The position numbers and the translations under genes are program-made. Below are positions 1 to 63,792 of a stretch of 64,000 nt of DNA, piece by piece (position 1 is the stretch's first letter; every line of letters starts with the position of its first letter). Below the pieces are notes generated by a model that made no database searches, was not told the origin of the DNA, and saw nothing but the letters and a program-made list of their open reading frames with translations. The DNA is from Doris montereyensis. Lineage: Eukaryota; Mollusca; Gastropoda; Nudibranchia; Dorididae. The stretch is taken from assembly GCA_037039925.1 (NCBI GenBank), contig JAXRKP010000204.1, forward strand, positions 173,501-237,500, written 5' to 3'.

Positions 1-1740
1 TATGCATTTACAAAGGTTTGAACTTGTAAACACTTCTCAGGTCAATTCCATAACATTGACTGGAGTCATTAAACATAAAGCTTGGAAGAAGTTATCTTTT
101 CTGTACAAAAGAGTATAAAAACAAAAATTATCTAAGCTTTGGAAAGGAAGTACATGTAGTTCTATTTTAGTCACCATTGCCTCTTCATATTTTCTTTGTT
201 CACTCATCAAAGTTTTGTTTTGTTTTTTTTTTAAAAAGAAGGGAAAAGAATCCCATTTATTTCACTTAACTAGGTCCTGAAAAATATCGCTCTGTCATCC
301 TGTCCCCATTAAAAAATTAATAAAATCACAAGCAAAACAAACATCACATGATTCACAGTCACACATACAAGAAATTGGAAATTGTGACTTGCAAACAAAA
401 ATTTTAAAAACTTCACGAAATTGAAATGAAATTGGTAATCCAATGAATTTCAATTTCATTTTAATTAGCTTCTGCAGATTTCTGGTGTAAAATGTAGTAA
501 CGATAAACAGCTGGGGTTTTTTTTTTTTTTTCTTAACTCATTTATGCAAGATAAAGACTTCATAGGAAGGTTGGTAATTAGAAGACAAGAAAGAAAGAAG
601 AAAGGTTCAATAAACGTGGTGTTTACACTTCGTTTATTTATTTTTCTTAAACATAAAATGGTTCTTTACTATGTGGTAAATATGGCATTTACATGAGTTA
701 CAACTAACCAAATGAAATACATTCATATCGTATAAATGAAGAGGAGCGCTCAACAGAACCTTGTTTTGTGTTTGCAGACAAGTTTAACAGTCCATTATTT
801 TGCTTTAAATACCCCGAGTTGGATACGTACCTCAGTTAAAGGAATTTTGTACATTTCATGTGTATTCTCAAATTAATTTCCACCCCTTTCTTTAAACTGT
901 TGTTATTACAGCATGACAGCTCATGGGTATATCTTTCTTTGCACTCACAAAATTTCTCCTTAAAATCAAAATCTGACATAGTATTTTATTACCAGTTTTT
1001 GTTTGTTTTCTTTTCAGTCATTTAGAATTTACAATTTCTATGAAATTTCTTCAGTATAAGAAAGTGGCATAATGTTAATGTGAAGAAAAGCTCCACCAAT
1101 CCTGTGGATTCTCATTTTCTTCTTTTTCTACTTTACTTTACACAAATAATAGATTATCTGCCAAGCCAGTATCTACCTAGGATAATAATATTCATGATAA
1201 ACATGTGAAATAAAAGAATGAGTTTAAAGTTGTTGAGTTCATCATTTTTTTTGTTTCGTTTTTCATGGTAGTTATTATGTTTACCAGGCTTGATCTTATT
1301 CTTAAACTGATAGTATCATCCATGCTTCTTTTGCATGGTGAACGGTCATGACATTAGCCTGCAAAGGCAGTGGTTTCACAGTCTCCCCAATTTCCCCCTT
1401 GCAGTTTTGGGGAGAACAGACACTGCAAACTGCAATGAGAGTGCCTACTGTTTGAGTCCTACGTGTGACCTATGACCTCGTATTCAAAACTGGAGGTATT
1501 GTGTACGTTGGCCTTAACGTTACAGCCTTGGTACTTATGGTAGCTCCGGATGGAATTTTTGTTTGTTTTTCAAAATTAAGCTCATAATTGGGAATCTTTA
1601 GCATCTGCACGTAATGAAACTGTCAAGAAGATTTTAAGAAATGTTGGAGGTGTGTAAACAAATAATCAAACTCAAGTAAAACCTTCAATTATTTTGATGC
1701 AAAATCGTTCATTGGTCTAATGGGCATTATTTGTTTCAGG
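1..1740. other. Downstream intergenic DNA, nothing recognised
   Basis: AT-rich, with a T15 run near 518. No conserved coding signal, family repeat or RNA gene seen on either strand. Confidence 0.6.
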
Positions 1741-2025
1741 AGATTTTGTTTTAATTTGATTTTTATCCGCAACTATGGTGATCTTGGTGGTTTTGGAAGA
1801 AGTTTTCAATTTTGCACAGACTGCCTTGTAAACAGCAAACAGATCTTTAACGTGCATAGAGTGTTGTGATCTGCACATGGTATCTCCTAATTAACATCCG
1901 TTTCCGATGGGACTTGGTGTTGATTTTACTTACCGGGGCCAGGGGTTGGGTCTTGTCAAAAAGAATATTGTTCTGACCTTTCGGTTGAGAGGCCAACACC
2001 TTGCCTCTGGACTACAGAAAAATAT
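1741..2025 (-). mobile_element. SINE-B copy
   Basis: On the minus strand the head has CCAGAGGCAAGGTGTTGGCC (box A). The body includes the complement of GAGTGTTGTGATCTGCACA and of TCCGATGGGACTTGG. The 3' end is the AT-rich remnant of the TCAAA tail. It is diverged and its box B is lost. Confidence 0.78.
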
Positions 2026-2760
2026 TTGTAAATTTATGTAATTTTGTGAAATTTCTTCATTTAGCTCAAATACTTTTCTTTCTGACACTAATGAGAGAAA
2101 GTCAAGTTGTCTTTTTTTTGAGAGAGAAGATACAAAAAAATCCACTTATCTTATGTGTAATAAAAGCTATTTTCAATAGACTGCAATATTTTGCAACGTG
2201 AAATTAGATCCAGAAATTCCTGTCCACTCTGTTTCAGTTTCAAGTTTCAGTATAATCATGAAAGATTCATAATAGTAATAAACGATGCCATAATTTATAC
2301 CACGTACAACAAAGTAGAGACAAAACATCTTTTTTTTAAATTTCTAGGATCTTTAACAATATTTTGAATAAAAAAAAGAGAACGACATTTCTAAAGACAT
2401 ATTATATGTATCTCATGAAAGTGCATGGGCTAATGTGAAAATAAAATACTACTTCTTCTTCCAGCTAATCAATTTTTTAAAATATAACTGAAAACAAGTT
2501 AAAGTTAAACCTATACAAAAAACATCCAGTGACAATACTCACATTCATAACAACAGGAGAACTTTGGCTTAAAAAAAGGAGTAAACACACAAGTCACTTT
2601 GACAAAATTTATTTTCATCATCATGCAAACTTTGTGCTGGCTTCTTGCTCATAAGAACACCCCATAAAAAGATGACATGGGATGTAAGAATATACTTATT
2701 TGGCCATGCCCAGCCTTGTATTTGAGATAAAACTATATTCCACATTGACGCATATTGTAT
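2026..2760. other. Intergenic, nothing recognised
   Basis: AT-rich sequence between a SINE-B copy and a MITE. No feature that I can support. Confidence 0.55.
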
Positions 2761-3287
2761 TACAGTTAGTCTCTGGATAATTGCAAGCTACATAACTGCA
2801 CGGTTTGCACAAATGCACACTGAAGGCGGATGACAACATTTTTTATATTTAACAAGTATTCATAAATGCACGCCAGATATGCATAATTACATGCTCAAAA
2901 CTACAAAACTGTGACAGCATTTGCAAAATAATTTACCCTCTAAAAGTAAAAAGAGAAGAAAGACAATGAAAATCAAGTCTAGACGGGGAAAACCCTTGGC
3001 ACACATGTAGGCGTAAACTGGGATGTCATAATCTTGTACACTCTCGTGGAGCATCTCACTGGATCCTGCTGTGTGTTCCATAGAAACAGACTCGCGTGTC
3101 ACCAACACACGGAATGATTCATTGTGTTTGTATTTGACATAAATTGGTGGATGGAGAGTTGACTTGGACAGAGTACCCACTTACACACAGGAGTTACTTG
3201 AGTAATTTCCCATAACAGCACGGTATGCGTAATTGCACGCTTTTCTCTTCTCCGAAACAGCGTGCAATTATCCAGCAACTACACTAC
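2761..3287. mobile_element. Pogo-like MITE
   Basis: Inverted ends share CTGGATAATTGCA: the left is TACAGTTAGTCTCTGG and onward, the right is the complement of TAGTTGCTGGATAATTGC. A second inner pair (CGTGCAATTA forms) and TA at both edges fit a non-autonomous Tc1/mariner-pogo element. It carries no transposase. Confidence 0.72.
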
Positions 3288-3394
3288 TATATATGACGCT
3301 TGGCTCACACAACTTAGCGTTTCATGGTTGTCCAAAAATACAAATGCATAACTGCCAAACAATGAACAGACTTTGGTCGTGCAAACCGCAATAT

Positions 3395-3690
3395 TCCTGA
3401 TTTGATTTACTCGCATCCACAACCAAGGTAATCTCTGGATTTTTGGTAGAAGTTTTAATTTTGCCTGGACTACCCTGTAGACAGCTAGGGGATCTTTAAC
3501 ATGCACAGAGTGTTGTGATATGCACACAGGGCCTCCTTTTTATCATCCGTCTCTGATAAGACTAGATGTCGATCCACCTACCTGGACCAGGGGGATAGAT
3601 TTTGCTAAAATATTTCATCCGTTGGTGGGGATCAAATCCAATACCTTTTGATTGAGAGGCTAACACCTTGCGTCTGGACTACAGAGTCCC
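3395..3690 (-). mobile_element. SINE-B copy
   Basis: The minus strand carries GTAGTCCAGACGCAAGG (box A) and GGATTTGATCCCC (box B). The body contains the complement of TGCACAGAGTGTTGTGATA, and it ends in a short TCAAATCAGG tail. Confidence 0.82.
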
Positions 3691-3699
3691 CAACATATT

Positions 3700-3995
3700 C
3701 CTGAAGACAGTGATAATTTAACTTAGAATCAAATCCTTTTAAGGTGAATAATACCAATTTCTGGCACAATGCGAAGGCAGTTTTGCAAATTCAGAATGGC
3801 ATCTCCAGACTTTCTTTCCAATGTCTCTACTATCTAAGTCTCTGCCGTTAACTCAAGGTTTCTTAAAAAGAAACAAACAAACCAGTTAATCCTCATGTAC
3901 ATACTTTTCAAGGTAAATACAAATTTATGGGCTCAAAGCCAAATTCAATACGAAAGGTACTAATTCTGTTTTATATACTGGTTGGCAGCTGTGCA
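3700..3995 (+). repeat. REP-E copy
   Basis: GATAATTTAACTTAGAATC, GCAAATTCAGAATGGCATC, TCCAGACTTTC and TCTAAGTCTCTGCCGTTAAC, then TTTTCAAGGTAAATACAAA. It is about 300 bp, shared with the copies at 22.1, 28.9 and 46.0 kb. No polymerase III boxes found. Confidence 0.72.
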
Positions 3996-4340
3996 ATGTT
4001 TTACATACTGGTTGGCAGTTATGCAAGTGTAACGTATGCCAGGTAAAGGGGAGACTGGCCTGGATCTCGGACATTGTGAAACTGGTTATGACTGTTACAC
4101 TTGTACAATAGAAATTTGCGTTGACTCATCTCTAGGAGACAAAGATGGGGGCCATCAGGACAATAGGTGCAAAACCATTTTAATGTTATTTTTGAGTGAT
4201 AGCCTGATTGATTCTAGCTGATTGACCACATGTTTCACTGTTGTTTTGCCTGTTTCAGAATATGAGAGATTCTGAATTGGACATGTGCTATATGTGCATT
4301 GGGGGAGGGGGGTATTAGAGAGGTGCATGATTTGTGTTCC

Positions 4341-4745
4341 CTAAACTTTGTTGGAATGAAGATAATCGTTTCAGTCAGTGTGGATCAATCATTATGATTA
4401 GAACAGTCAAACTTTGTTGGAATGAAGATAATCCTTTCAGTCAGTGTGGATCAATCATTATCTCATGATTAGAATAGTCAAACTTGGTTGGAATGAAGTT
4501 AATCCTTTCAGTCAGTGTGGATCAATCATTCTGATTAGAACAGTCAAACTTTGTTGGAATGAAGATAATCGTTTCAGTCAGTGTGGATCAATCATGATTA
4601 GAACAGTCAAACTTGGTTGGAATGAAGTTAATCCTTTCAGTCAGTGTGGATCAATCATTCTGATTAGAACTGTCAAACTTTGTTAGAATGAAGTTAATCC
4701 ATGCAGTCAGTGTGGATCAATCATTCTGATTAGAACAGTCATCAC
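4341..4745. repeat. Tandem repeat, about 63-bp unit, 6 copies
   Basis: Each unit has GTTGGAATGAAGATAATC, TTTCAGTCAGTGTGGATC and GATTAGAACAGTCAAAC. Unit lengths differ because ATTATGATT varies (60-68 bp). Confidence 0.9.
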
Positions 4746-4961
4746 GATTATGGCAAAAGGGAAAATATCAATACATCAGCTCTTGCTTATGAAAAAGAGT
4801 AAATGTAAATGTAGGTTACATGTAATGTATTTCCATAAATTATGATTTACAAACTGATGGGACTTATGTCCCTTATTTGGTAGATTTAAGAACACTTCCT
4901 TCCTTCACTATAGACATTTTCTATCTTGTCAGTGGTAAGGGTTGTCCTTTGCTTTAAGTAT

Positions 4962-5405
4962 TAATATCTGACTGATTAGACGCATGGGACAATATAAAGA
5001 AATGTGTAAATGTATGTCTTTTGTGTATGTATATTAATATCTGACCGACCTGACGCATGGGACAACATAAAGACATGTGTATGTATATTAATATCTGACC
5101 GACTCGACGCATGGGACAATATAAAGACATGTGTATGTATATTAATATCTGACCGACTCGACGCATGGGACAATATAAAGACATGTGTATGTATATTAAT
5201 ATCTGACCGACTCGACGCATGGGACAACATAAAGACATGTGTATGTATATTAATATCTGAGACTCGACATGGGACAATATAAAGACATGTGTATGTATAT
5301 TAATATCTGACTGACTCGACGCATGGGACAATATAAAGAAATGTGTATGTATATTAATATCTGACTGACGCATGGGACAACATAAAGACATGTGTATGTA
5401 TATAA
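4962..5405. repeat. Tandem repeat, about 55-bp unit, about 8 copies
   Basis: Each unit has ATTAATATCTGACCGACTCG, ACGCATGGGACAATATAAAG and ACATGTGTATGTAT. The last copies carry deletions (GACTCGACATGGG, CTGACTGACGCATGG). Confidence 0.9.
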
Positions 5406-6925
5406 TTAAACTTGAGACAAAATTTATGATCCTTTGTAAGTGATGTGTGAGTAATTCAAAGTTAAAATCATGAATGGAAAATCTATCTTTTCAAAAACAA
5501 AAGTAACTAAAAGCTATGGAATTGGTTTGAGCCATTTTTATTTATTCAAAGAAAATGAAATTGTAAGGCAACAACATAAAAAAAAAAGAAAAAGAACAAA
5601 AGCAAAAGCTCTTCGGAGAAAGCTACACGTCATAATCAACAAAACAAAACCAAAAGAAAGAATCAGAATGTGTAAAAAGGTTTAAACCACTAAACCGCTA
5701 CAAGAATCTCTAAGGATAACGAGGATGAGAAAGTGGATTAATTATTTGTCAATTTATTTCTTAAAGTAAAATTGCAGGGTTTAATAATACCAAGCTTCCA
5801 GCAAAATATTGCAGAAATTATAAAGAAATTATAAAGAAATTTAAAAAAAAAGAAAATAGATAACCACAGGAATCCAAATCATAAACCAATTATCTATCAT
5901 CATAGACTACTGTTTATATACTTTGGCACTTTAAAACATACAGCCCTTGCTACTGCAGTGCAAGTGCAAGGCAGGACACATTCAATCAGACTCAAAAGGC
6001 ATCAGAACTCAGAAAAGACGGAACTTACAGGTAAAGGATTCTTATTCTATTCCTATCCCTGCAAAGATAAAAGCTCATCAACTCTACATAATTTATTTTA
6101 ACCCCAAGCAAACTGAATCAGTACAATGTACCAGCCAATTCAAAGATATTCTGTTGATGGTCACCATATATAACTATCATCCTGACCATATACCGTATTC
6201 ATCGTAATAAACATCCATGCCTTAATATATACCCCCCCCCCCCTCTATTTCCATTCATAAGTCTACCTTTACTCACTACCTTACCAGTAATCAACTTTTG
6301 ACTTACAAGACACCATTATACATATTCTACATATTCTACATATTCTACATATTCTAGATATAGTCATACATAAGTTTAATGAAACTATTTTTATTTGAAA
6401 ATACAACAAATAAGACAAGGATCAGTCAAAGTTGTAATCCTAAATAATGTCAAGGACTATGAGGGTCCTCATAATCGTCTTCTTCCAAGGAATCGTCCTA
6501 CCTGGTCTCTCCTCGCTTACTTAGATTCAACTTTCCGGCAATCAAATCACGGTGATACGTTTACAATTTCTGAGCTTAGCAGAAAAGCAGAAAACATAGA
6601 CGATTGAGACAGGACAATGAAACATGCGTGTTGAACACAGGCAATACAGTAGCAAAATGCACTCAATAACGGGCTTCGCGGAAAGTGACGTTTTTACATT
6701 AGGATCATGATCTTTAGCGTCAGAAAGAGGCTTAAATGGACCAATGAGCTTTCTAGAAATAATAGTAGTTACATTAATTATGCGATATGTCAAACTTTGG
6801 GAGGCGGGGACTGGATGTAAGGTTTCACATACTGTCAATATCATCATTGAATGAGATCAGTATTGGAGACAAAATGTGATAATCTGGCATTAAAGATTTT
6901 TGTTTTTTTTTAAAAATCCCTAACA
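5406..6925. other. Intergenic, simple repeats only
   Basis: It holds a C-run at 6230-6243 and four ACATATTCT units at 6322-6357. The open frames here are short and Lys-rich by composition; none looks conserved. Confidence 0.55.
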
Positions 6926-7036
6926 AACACCCAGCCTACGTACATTTTCACACCCCTCCCTAGGCATTTATTATGACAAATACGTACATTTTCACACCCC
7001 CTCCCTGGGCATTTATTATGACAAATACGTACGTCT
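6926..7036. repeat. Direct duplication, about 52 bp, two copies
   Basis: TACGTACATTTTCACACCCC followed by GGGCATTTATTATGACAAA occurs twice head to tail. Confidence 0.85.
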
Positions 7037-7479
7037 CTGCCTGTAGCTGAAAACGCATACAACTGAATCACTAAATAAAGCAAGAGTTGAATCAAAATTC
7101 CTTTCAGTCTTTCAGCTGGGTACCGGTATAGAAAAGATTTAAACATCTGGTGATCATAGGCTCAAAATATCTTCAAGTACCCTTATTAAACCCTTTGATC
7201 AAATGAGTAATTAGTATAAATAAGGAAACTGAGAGGGACATCTCAATAATCTCATAAAAGAATGCAACCGAGAGTGGGGCTCTAGCCTGCAACGTATGAA
7301 CACATACATGAAATTATGATATTTTGGTGAGGAGGTAATAATACGCTCACTCTACTCTCATACCCATAGTCATCTAATAGAAATAATTAAATACTTGAGG
7401 AACGTAAGATATAAGAAATTATATCTACATAATTATAAACCTGCACTTTGAAAATTTCCATATTATGACATGCTTGATA

Positions 7480-7760
7480 GTTCCTTCAAGGCCATTACGG
7501 CCCATAGAGCCGGAGCTTATCCTGGTTTCTACAGCCTGAAGTGGAACAGGTAATAATAATCACCTCCTGGAAAGGACACTAGCCTGATGCAGGTTTTTAC
7601 TCCCAAGTTAGTGCCTGTACCCATTTGCACCTGGGTCGAGTGGGGAAAGTTAAGTGTCATTCCCGAGGAACAAAACATCGGAACCAGCTTTGCTACAATT
7701 TGAACATGGGACCTCATGATCCCAAGTCTGGCAGCCTAACCACTCGGCCACCAAAACCAG
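7480..7760 (-). mobile_element. SINE-A copy
   Basis: The tRNA-like head is at the right end (minus strand): a degraded box A, then GATCATGAGGTCCC and a box B-like TGTTCAAATT. The body has the family landmarks ACTTGGGAGTAAAAACCTG and AGGTGATTATTATTACC, and the 3' end is GCCTTGAAGGAAC. Confidence 0.8.
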
Positions 7761-8484
7761 TTGGATTACATAGGGTAAGCTATGAATTATTATGATGAGC
7801 ATTGGCAGAAAGATTGACCATTGTTTAGGTAATTTCAATTAAAAATAGCTCTGTATGAATACTAACACAACAATCAACAAAAAAGAAAATCAAATGAATA
7901 ATATTGAAAAAAAGCAACGCAATTTCATTAACATTAACATTATTAAAAAAAGAAAGAAAAAATGTAGCCAAAAGAAGCCAAACGAAAGGTACTGAACACC
8001 ACAAATATGAAGAGATTAAACTTTAAAGTTAATTAGTCATGGTAACTGCTCACTCAAGACAAGACCACCAAGGGAAAGATCTATCAGATGAGAAATAATT
8101 CATCAGTAAACAATTGAGACAAACTATTAGAAATGATCAAACATTTTAAAAAGAACAAAAATAACAACCCATCATTATATAAGTCAAATAAAAAAACCCC
8201 AATCCAACCTGTTTTCACAGAAATATCTGATTGAGAAATAATTAAAAGTGGATCAAACATTAAAAAAACAACCCAACAACAACACCCATTTTTATAAGTC
8301 AAATAAATAAAAAACCCAACAACAACCCATTTTTATAAGTCAAATAAAAAAAAACCCGACCCTGACCCAACCTGTTTTCACAAACATATCTGATTGAAAT
8401 TTTAAAATGTTATTGTCCTTTTTTAACCTATACCGATATCCCTCAAAAAACATCTCATTGGTCTACATAAACTATATGTGTTTC
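7761..8484. other. Intergenic with a short degenerate repeat
   Basis: TTTTATAAGTCAAATAAA with AACCCAACAACAACCC-like units recurs three times between 8140 and 8360, and CCTGTTTTCACA twice. Otherwise featureless. Confidence 0.6.
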
Positions 8485-8741
8485 AATTGAAGGGGTCATT
8501 TCACTAGTGTCCTTAAGTCACAATTATGTCATTTAGAGAAAAATACCAAAAACCATGGACTTATGCACTGTTGGCTTTGGGAATTCCAAATTTCAAACAT
8601 CTGTAAACGTGATGTATTTTCATCATATCACTTTCACACTTTTCAGGAAGTGTGATTTCTTTTTATTCCTAGGATTATCTCTCTGTCTCGTCTTTTCACG
8701 AAAATGGACATAAGCACACTATTGAACTGACCCCTTCAATT
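8485..8741. mobile_element. MITE with about 36-bp inverted ends
   Basis: The left AATTGAAGGGGTCATTTCAC and the complement of the right end, AATTGAAGGGGTCAGTTCAA, pair closely. The match continues through TAGTGTCCTTAAGTC and TAGTGTGCTTATGTC. Length about 257 bp, no coding capacity. Confidence 0.85.
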
Positions 8742-8989
8742 TCAGTCATGCGTGGCTTCCAACAGGAGCCTGAATCCTCTGCTTTCACTTGTCACTTGTC
8801 GAACAGTTCATGTAATTGTTGACACTTCACCGTTCACTGCTCTGTTCAATTGTATCAATATTGGCAATGATCAGTACTGAACTCTAAGGAAACAAACTAC
8901 AAGAGCTTGTTGAAGAAGTGTATCTGCATGAGCTAAAGGGCAGAGTCTAGGTTCCACATCACCGATTCAAGAAACAACATCAGGCCTAT

Positions 8990-9135
8990 CGTCTTTTGTT
9001 TGTTTCATTGAAATTTACTCCGTCCACCATTGCGGTGATCTCAGGGTGGATTCAAGAAGAAACAGCAAGATGAAAGATAAGTGAAAGAAAAGGAGAGAAA
9101 TAGGAGCTACTAGTAGTAGTAGCACCGGCAAACCG
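8990..9135 (+). repeat. REP-C copy
   Basis: A dispersed 130-150 bp unit: GTTTCATTGAAATTTACTCC, GTCCACCATTGCGGTGATC, AAGAAACAGCAAGATG and TAGGAGCTAC, ending near AACCGCCCACGTG. I see no clear polymerase III boxes, so its class is open. It lies 3' of TBC1D5. Confidence 0.75.
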
Positions 9136-10253
9136 CCCACGTGATTCCATCCATACACTTGTCACATAACTTTCTCTTCATACAGAAATACATGTACATC
9201 ATACAAGGAACTCTTATCTAAGCTTAGAAATTTTGTCTGCTTGTTTTCTTTCTTCCTATGCGCCCCATACAAAATGGTGTGTTTTCCATCCTATCCTATG
9301 AAACTGACTACAAACAATAATAATACTAATAGCCAAATACATGAAGAGGCAAAGAATGAAATTCACCTCATCATCATTGATTGAGTAGGCAATGAACTTG
9401 TTAAAGTTATATATACATGAATAAATTATGATAATAGTAGTTATATTTAATAACGCCAAACCATTATGCTATTTTCACATGCATAATTTGAGAAACTGTA
9501 CAGGAAATAACTGAACAGCAACAACATTCAATTGCGAAAAAGGAAAATAACAATCTCTGATAATTATACAAAAATATAGTAAGCATGATAAAAGTCTGAA
9601 CATTGATGATGAAGTCATAAAAATGTAATATAACATGCAACGAAAACCCCAGTATCATGCATCAATAAATAACTAAATCACAGGAATGGTAATAGGAATA
9701 ATTAGTGCTTTAAAAGATGAACACAAGTGAAAAGCTTACAGTTCGCTCTCAATAAAGTAATCTTATTGCAATATGACACTACATACAAATTCTCACAAGT
9801 TGAGTACTTACAGGTTAAAAATAAAAATAATCTAAAATCATTTAAAACAAAACAAAACAAAACAACTGGAGAGAGGAAAGAAACACCCCTCCCCCCACAA
9901 AAAAAATAAAATTAAAATAAACACAAACACAAGAACTCAAGTTTATCTTGAAAACCTCTGAAAGGAACAGATAAATTACTGTAATATATATCTTTGTTTA
10001 ATCTGATTAAATAACTTATGCCCCTCATGTTGTAATGAAGCGCAAAAGCAATTCTTTCAAATAAAGCTAAAGAATATATTACATTTTCTTGGTTTATCAT
10101 GGAATTTGATATCTTCCACAATATGAATAACTTTTTGACTTCACAACAACAACAAAAGACTAGAAAAAAAAAACAACAATTTTTCCCCCCCTTTTTCATC
10201 CATCTAAACAACTATGAATGCGAGGATAAATTTATATAAGTAAAGATTAATTC
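9136..10253. other. TBC1D5 3' UTR and downstream flank
   Basis: A/T-rich sequence after the stop codon. The transcript end cannot be placed; a candidate ATTAAA is given separately. No other gene. Confidence 0.5.
9997..10002 (-). terminator. Possible poly(A) signal ATTAAA
   Basis: On the minus strand ATTAAA lies about 250 nt past the TBC1D5 stop codon. It is the nearest hexamer of this kind that I noticed. AATAAA was not seen closer. Transcript ends are not visible in DNA alone. Confidence 0.25.
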
Positions 10254-60985
<50,732 letters not shown>

Positions 60986-61264
60986 GATATCTGAAATAGT
61001 TTGAATTTGATGTGGGGTGGTTGTAATGACAAGTTAGAAGAAAGCATTATATCATGAACTAATAATATAATAGCACAAACTATGTTACTATGAGAGAGAG
61101 AAAATGACCCCAAAATTACACCCCTTCATTCTATGCTCCAGTTCTGTATAAATGTGGAAAGACAGCAATTTTCTAGTATATCATGAGAAGCAATTCCAAA
61201 CAGAATCAAGAATTTAAATCAATCAACATTCAAATGTTGAACTGAAACATGAAATAAGTCAAAC

Positions 61265-61715
61265 TACAGCCACGTCTCGATAGTCTGAACATCTCCGTTC
61301 CAAGCAATATGATCAGATTATCAAGACATCCGGATTATCGAATCACCGATCAAAGTGATAGATTGTAAATCAGTAAAAAGACACTGTTTGTCTGGGAAAT
61401 GTGGTATGCCAGCCAATTGGCTGTGATGCCATGCTGCTAAATTGTATGGGTGAAGCGGTGTTAGGAAAGTTGAGTCGAGTGGCTTTGATGCGCCGTCAGC
61501 AGGCTGGTTAGATTAACTCAAACAGTTGAGTGTTCAATTTATCAAAGCATAAACTCTATAATATGGTAACTTGTTCCAAAATTAGATGTTTGAATCCTGG
61601 ATTTCCAGACTATCGGATGCAAATAAAGAAGAAAGTAAAAACGTCCCCAGCTCATATGTCCCGATTTTCGAGACATTCAGATGAGCAAAGTCTGGACTAT
61701 CGAGACGTGACTGTA
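61265..61715. mobile_element. Pogo-like MITE (first of three in a row)
   Basis: The left TACAGCCACGTCTCGATAG then TCTGAAC pairs with the complement of the right end, TACAGTCACGTCTCGATAG then TCCAGAC. Inner copies of GGATTATCGA and ACTATCGGATG follow the same theme. About 450 bp, TA borders. Confidence 0.83.
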
Positions 61716-61944
61716 TTCACATATATATATCTCGTAGCTGCCATATCACAAGGAGATCAATACAAACTAACAATACTAACATGTCAAATATGAATCATTT
61801 TTGTTGGCTATAATTTATATTTAATACAATAATGTTTATCCTTAAATGGTCATGCTGGTAACTACATCTCAGTATCCATCTATTAGCTTAACAAATGACT
61901 TTAAGATATGTGACACACAAAAATTGCAAGAGGAAATTTCACAA

Positions 61945-62712
61945 TACAGTAGTGACCGCCTAAATGCCCGGTGCTTGGGAAGCAGAGAAAATGGGCATTT
62001 GGACGGAAGTAGGTCAGGGGCAACAATTTTGGGGTGGGGGGTGATCACTTAGGGAGTTCATCCAGTATGGTGCAGAAATTCAACATTTACGAAAAATGCA
62101 ATGCGAGAAATACGGACACCTGAAAATCATTTAATTCTTTAGCACTGAGGTGATGAGCTTGCAGGCGGGTTGACCATCATTTGCCATGAAGACCCGAAGG
62201 TACAATGTATACAGGGGAGCAACAAAACTGTTCACATCTTGTCCTTCGATTGCAATGAATGCCCGGTCTATAAAAAACACTGGTCCGAAAGACTTAGATT
62301 CTATTTGCCCAGTGACAAACCAGTGATCCAATAGAACAAAGGCTGTGCTATACAATGGGTAGAGTTATGAAGAGAAGACTGGTAATCTTTTATTACATTA
62401 CAAAGCATAGGTAATGAAGGGTGGTTACAATGCATGGCCCATTGTTGATGGGCATAGGCCCTGTTAGCTATTGGATTACATAATAAAAAACAGGAATTTT
62501 TAATCAATTACAGATGTATTTATTTTATGATAATTTGTAGAAAATGATACTGCAGTTGTTGTTGAGACCAGACATTTAAGCGAAAATCTTGGTTTTGAAA
62601 TGGGTATTTAAAGGGGCAATTTATATAGAAAGAATTCGGGTTTCACTGAGATTGCGGGCATTTAGGCGAAACAGGCATTATGACGGCAGGCATTTAGGCA
62701 GTTACTACTGTA
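61945..62712. mobile_element. Pogo-like MITE (second of three)
   Basis: The left TACAGTAGTGACCGCCTAAA then TGCCCG pairs with the complement of the right end, TACAGTAGTAACTGCCTAAA then TGCCTG. The subterminal GGGCATTTGGACGG and GCGGGCATTTAGGCG are inverted repeats of the same word. About 770 bp, no transposase seen. Confidence 0.83.
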
Positions 62713-62766
62713 AAGCATTTCACTCTAGTCTTTTTTTTTTGCTGTAACCAATTCCTCTGTTTTCAG

Positions 62767-63507
62767 TACAATGGAGCCTCTCTAATCAGAAATCTAGCCA
62801 ATCGGGAAGAAATTCCAGGGAACAGATTTTTTTCTGTATAATATTTCACCTCTCAATGGGAAAGGTCCCCGGCTAATTGAGACAATTTTTCATGAGCTTG
62901 CATTGATTATCATCACCTTCCACCATTATTACTTACTACAACACTCATTTGTTATCCAAACTTGGTTTTCTTGTCAGCTAAACATTAGTTATTATACCTG
63001 CATTTGTGCTACATGTGATGTATATTACATGATATGTACACTGTGTAATAATTGTCAGTTCCCAATGACCATAAGCTGGACACACCAGACATCTATTATG
63101 TAGGTAAAGCAAGCGTCGAGCCAGTCCTTGATCATCCACCTAAGAATACGTACGGAGTTGACATGAGGCGGTGCTTAGAAAGCCGAATCATGCACTGTCC
63201 TAGCCTTTTATTGCCAGCTCAACCTATCAATCACAAGGGTGGATGCTTGGTTACATGCCTTCCAATGAAGCTTGACATTGAATGACACCACTGATGAATG
63301 CCACGTTTGTTTAGATAAACTAGTCCTGTGGTTACAATAAATTAATTGTTTGTTTAATTCTGTATTTTACCACTCAAAGAAGGGCTTAACTACCTCAAAC
63401 TGTTGAGGGAAAACCAAAATCCCTAGATCCCGGGTATCGGGAAACCCGGCTAATTGGGACAATTTTACAATCTACCAAGATTTCCCAAACAGAGAGGTTC
63501 CACTGTA
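62767..63507. mobile_element. Pogo-like MITE (third of three)
   Basis: The left TACAATGGAGCCTCTCTAAT and the complement of the right end, TACAGTGGAACCTCTCTGTT, are paired. Subterminal CCCGGCTAATTGAGACAATT and CCCGGCTAATTGGGACAATT occur near each end. The CAGTGGAACCTCTCTAAT form is typical of pogo/Tigger-related MITEs. Confidence 0.83.
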
Positions 63508-63792
63508 TATGTCTTTTTTTTCTTCTTCCTTTCATTTGTTAGGAGGCAGTTGGGAATAAGAATCATTTATCGTATGTTGATACATTTGTTATAGACACAC
63601 CCATTATTTATCCTCTATGCAATGCAATACACTTGTATGCATGGATCATAAAGATGATCAAGAAATGTAAATGGCTTTTCAAGTAAGATTCAAAAGTCAT
63701 GCCCAGAACCATGGGTTTTTTTTGTATATAAACAGGTGAAAATGGAAATAAATAAATTGCAAACTTGCATACATTCTTATTTACCAACTTAC
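63508..63792. other. Upstream DNA, nothing recognised
   Basis: AT-rich sequence between the third MITE and the candidate upstream exon. No promoter elements that I can support. Confidence 0.5.

Noticed and set aside
2887..3180. 97-codon open frame on the minus strand
   Set aside because: It lies inside a pogo-like MITE and has no transposase motif.
5470..5685. Lys-rich 71-codon open frame on the plus strand
   Set aside because: A-rich composition accounts for it; no domain, splice structure or homology recognised.
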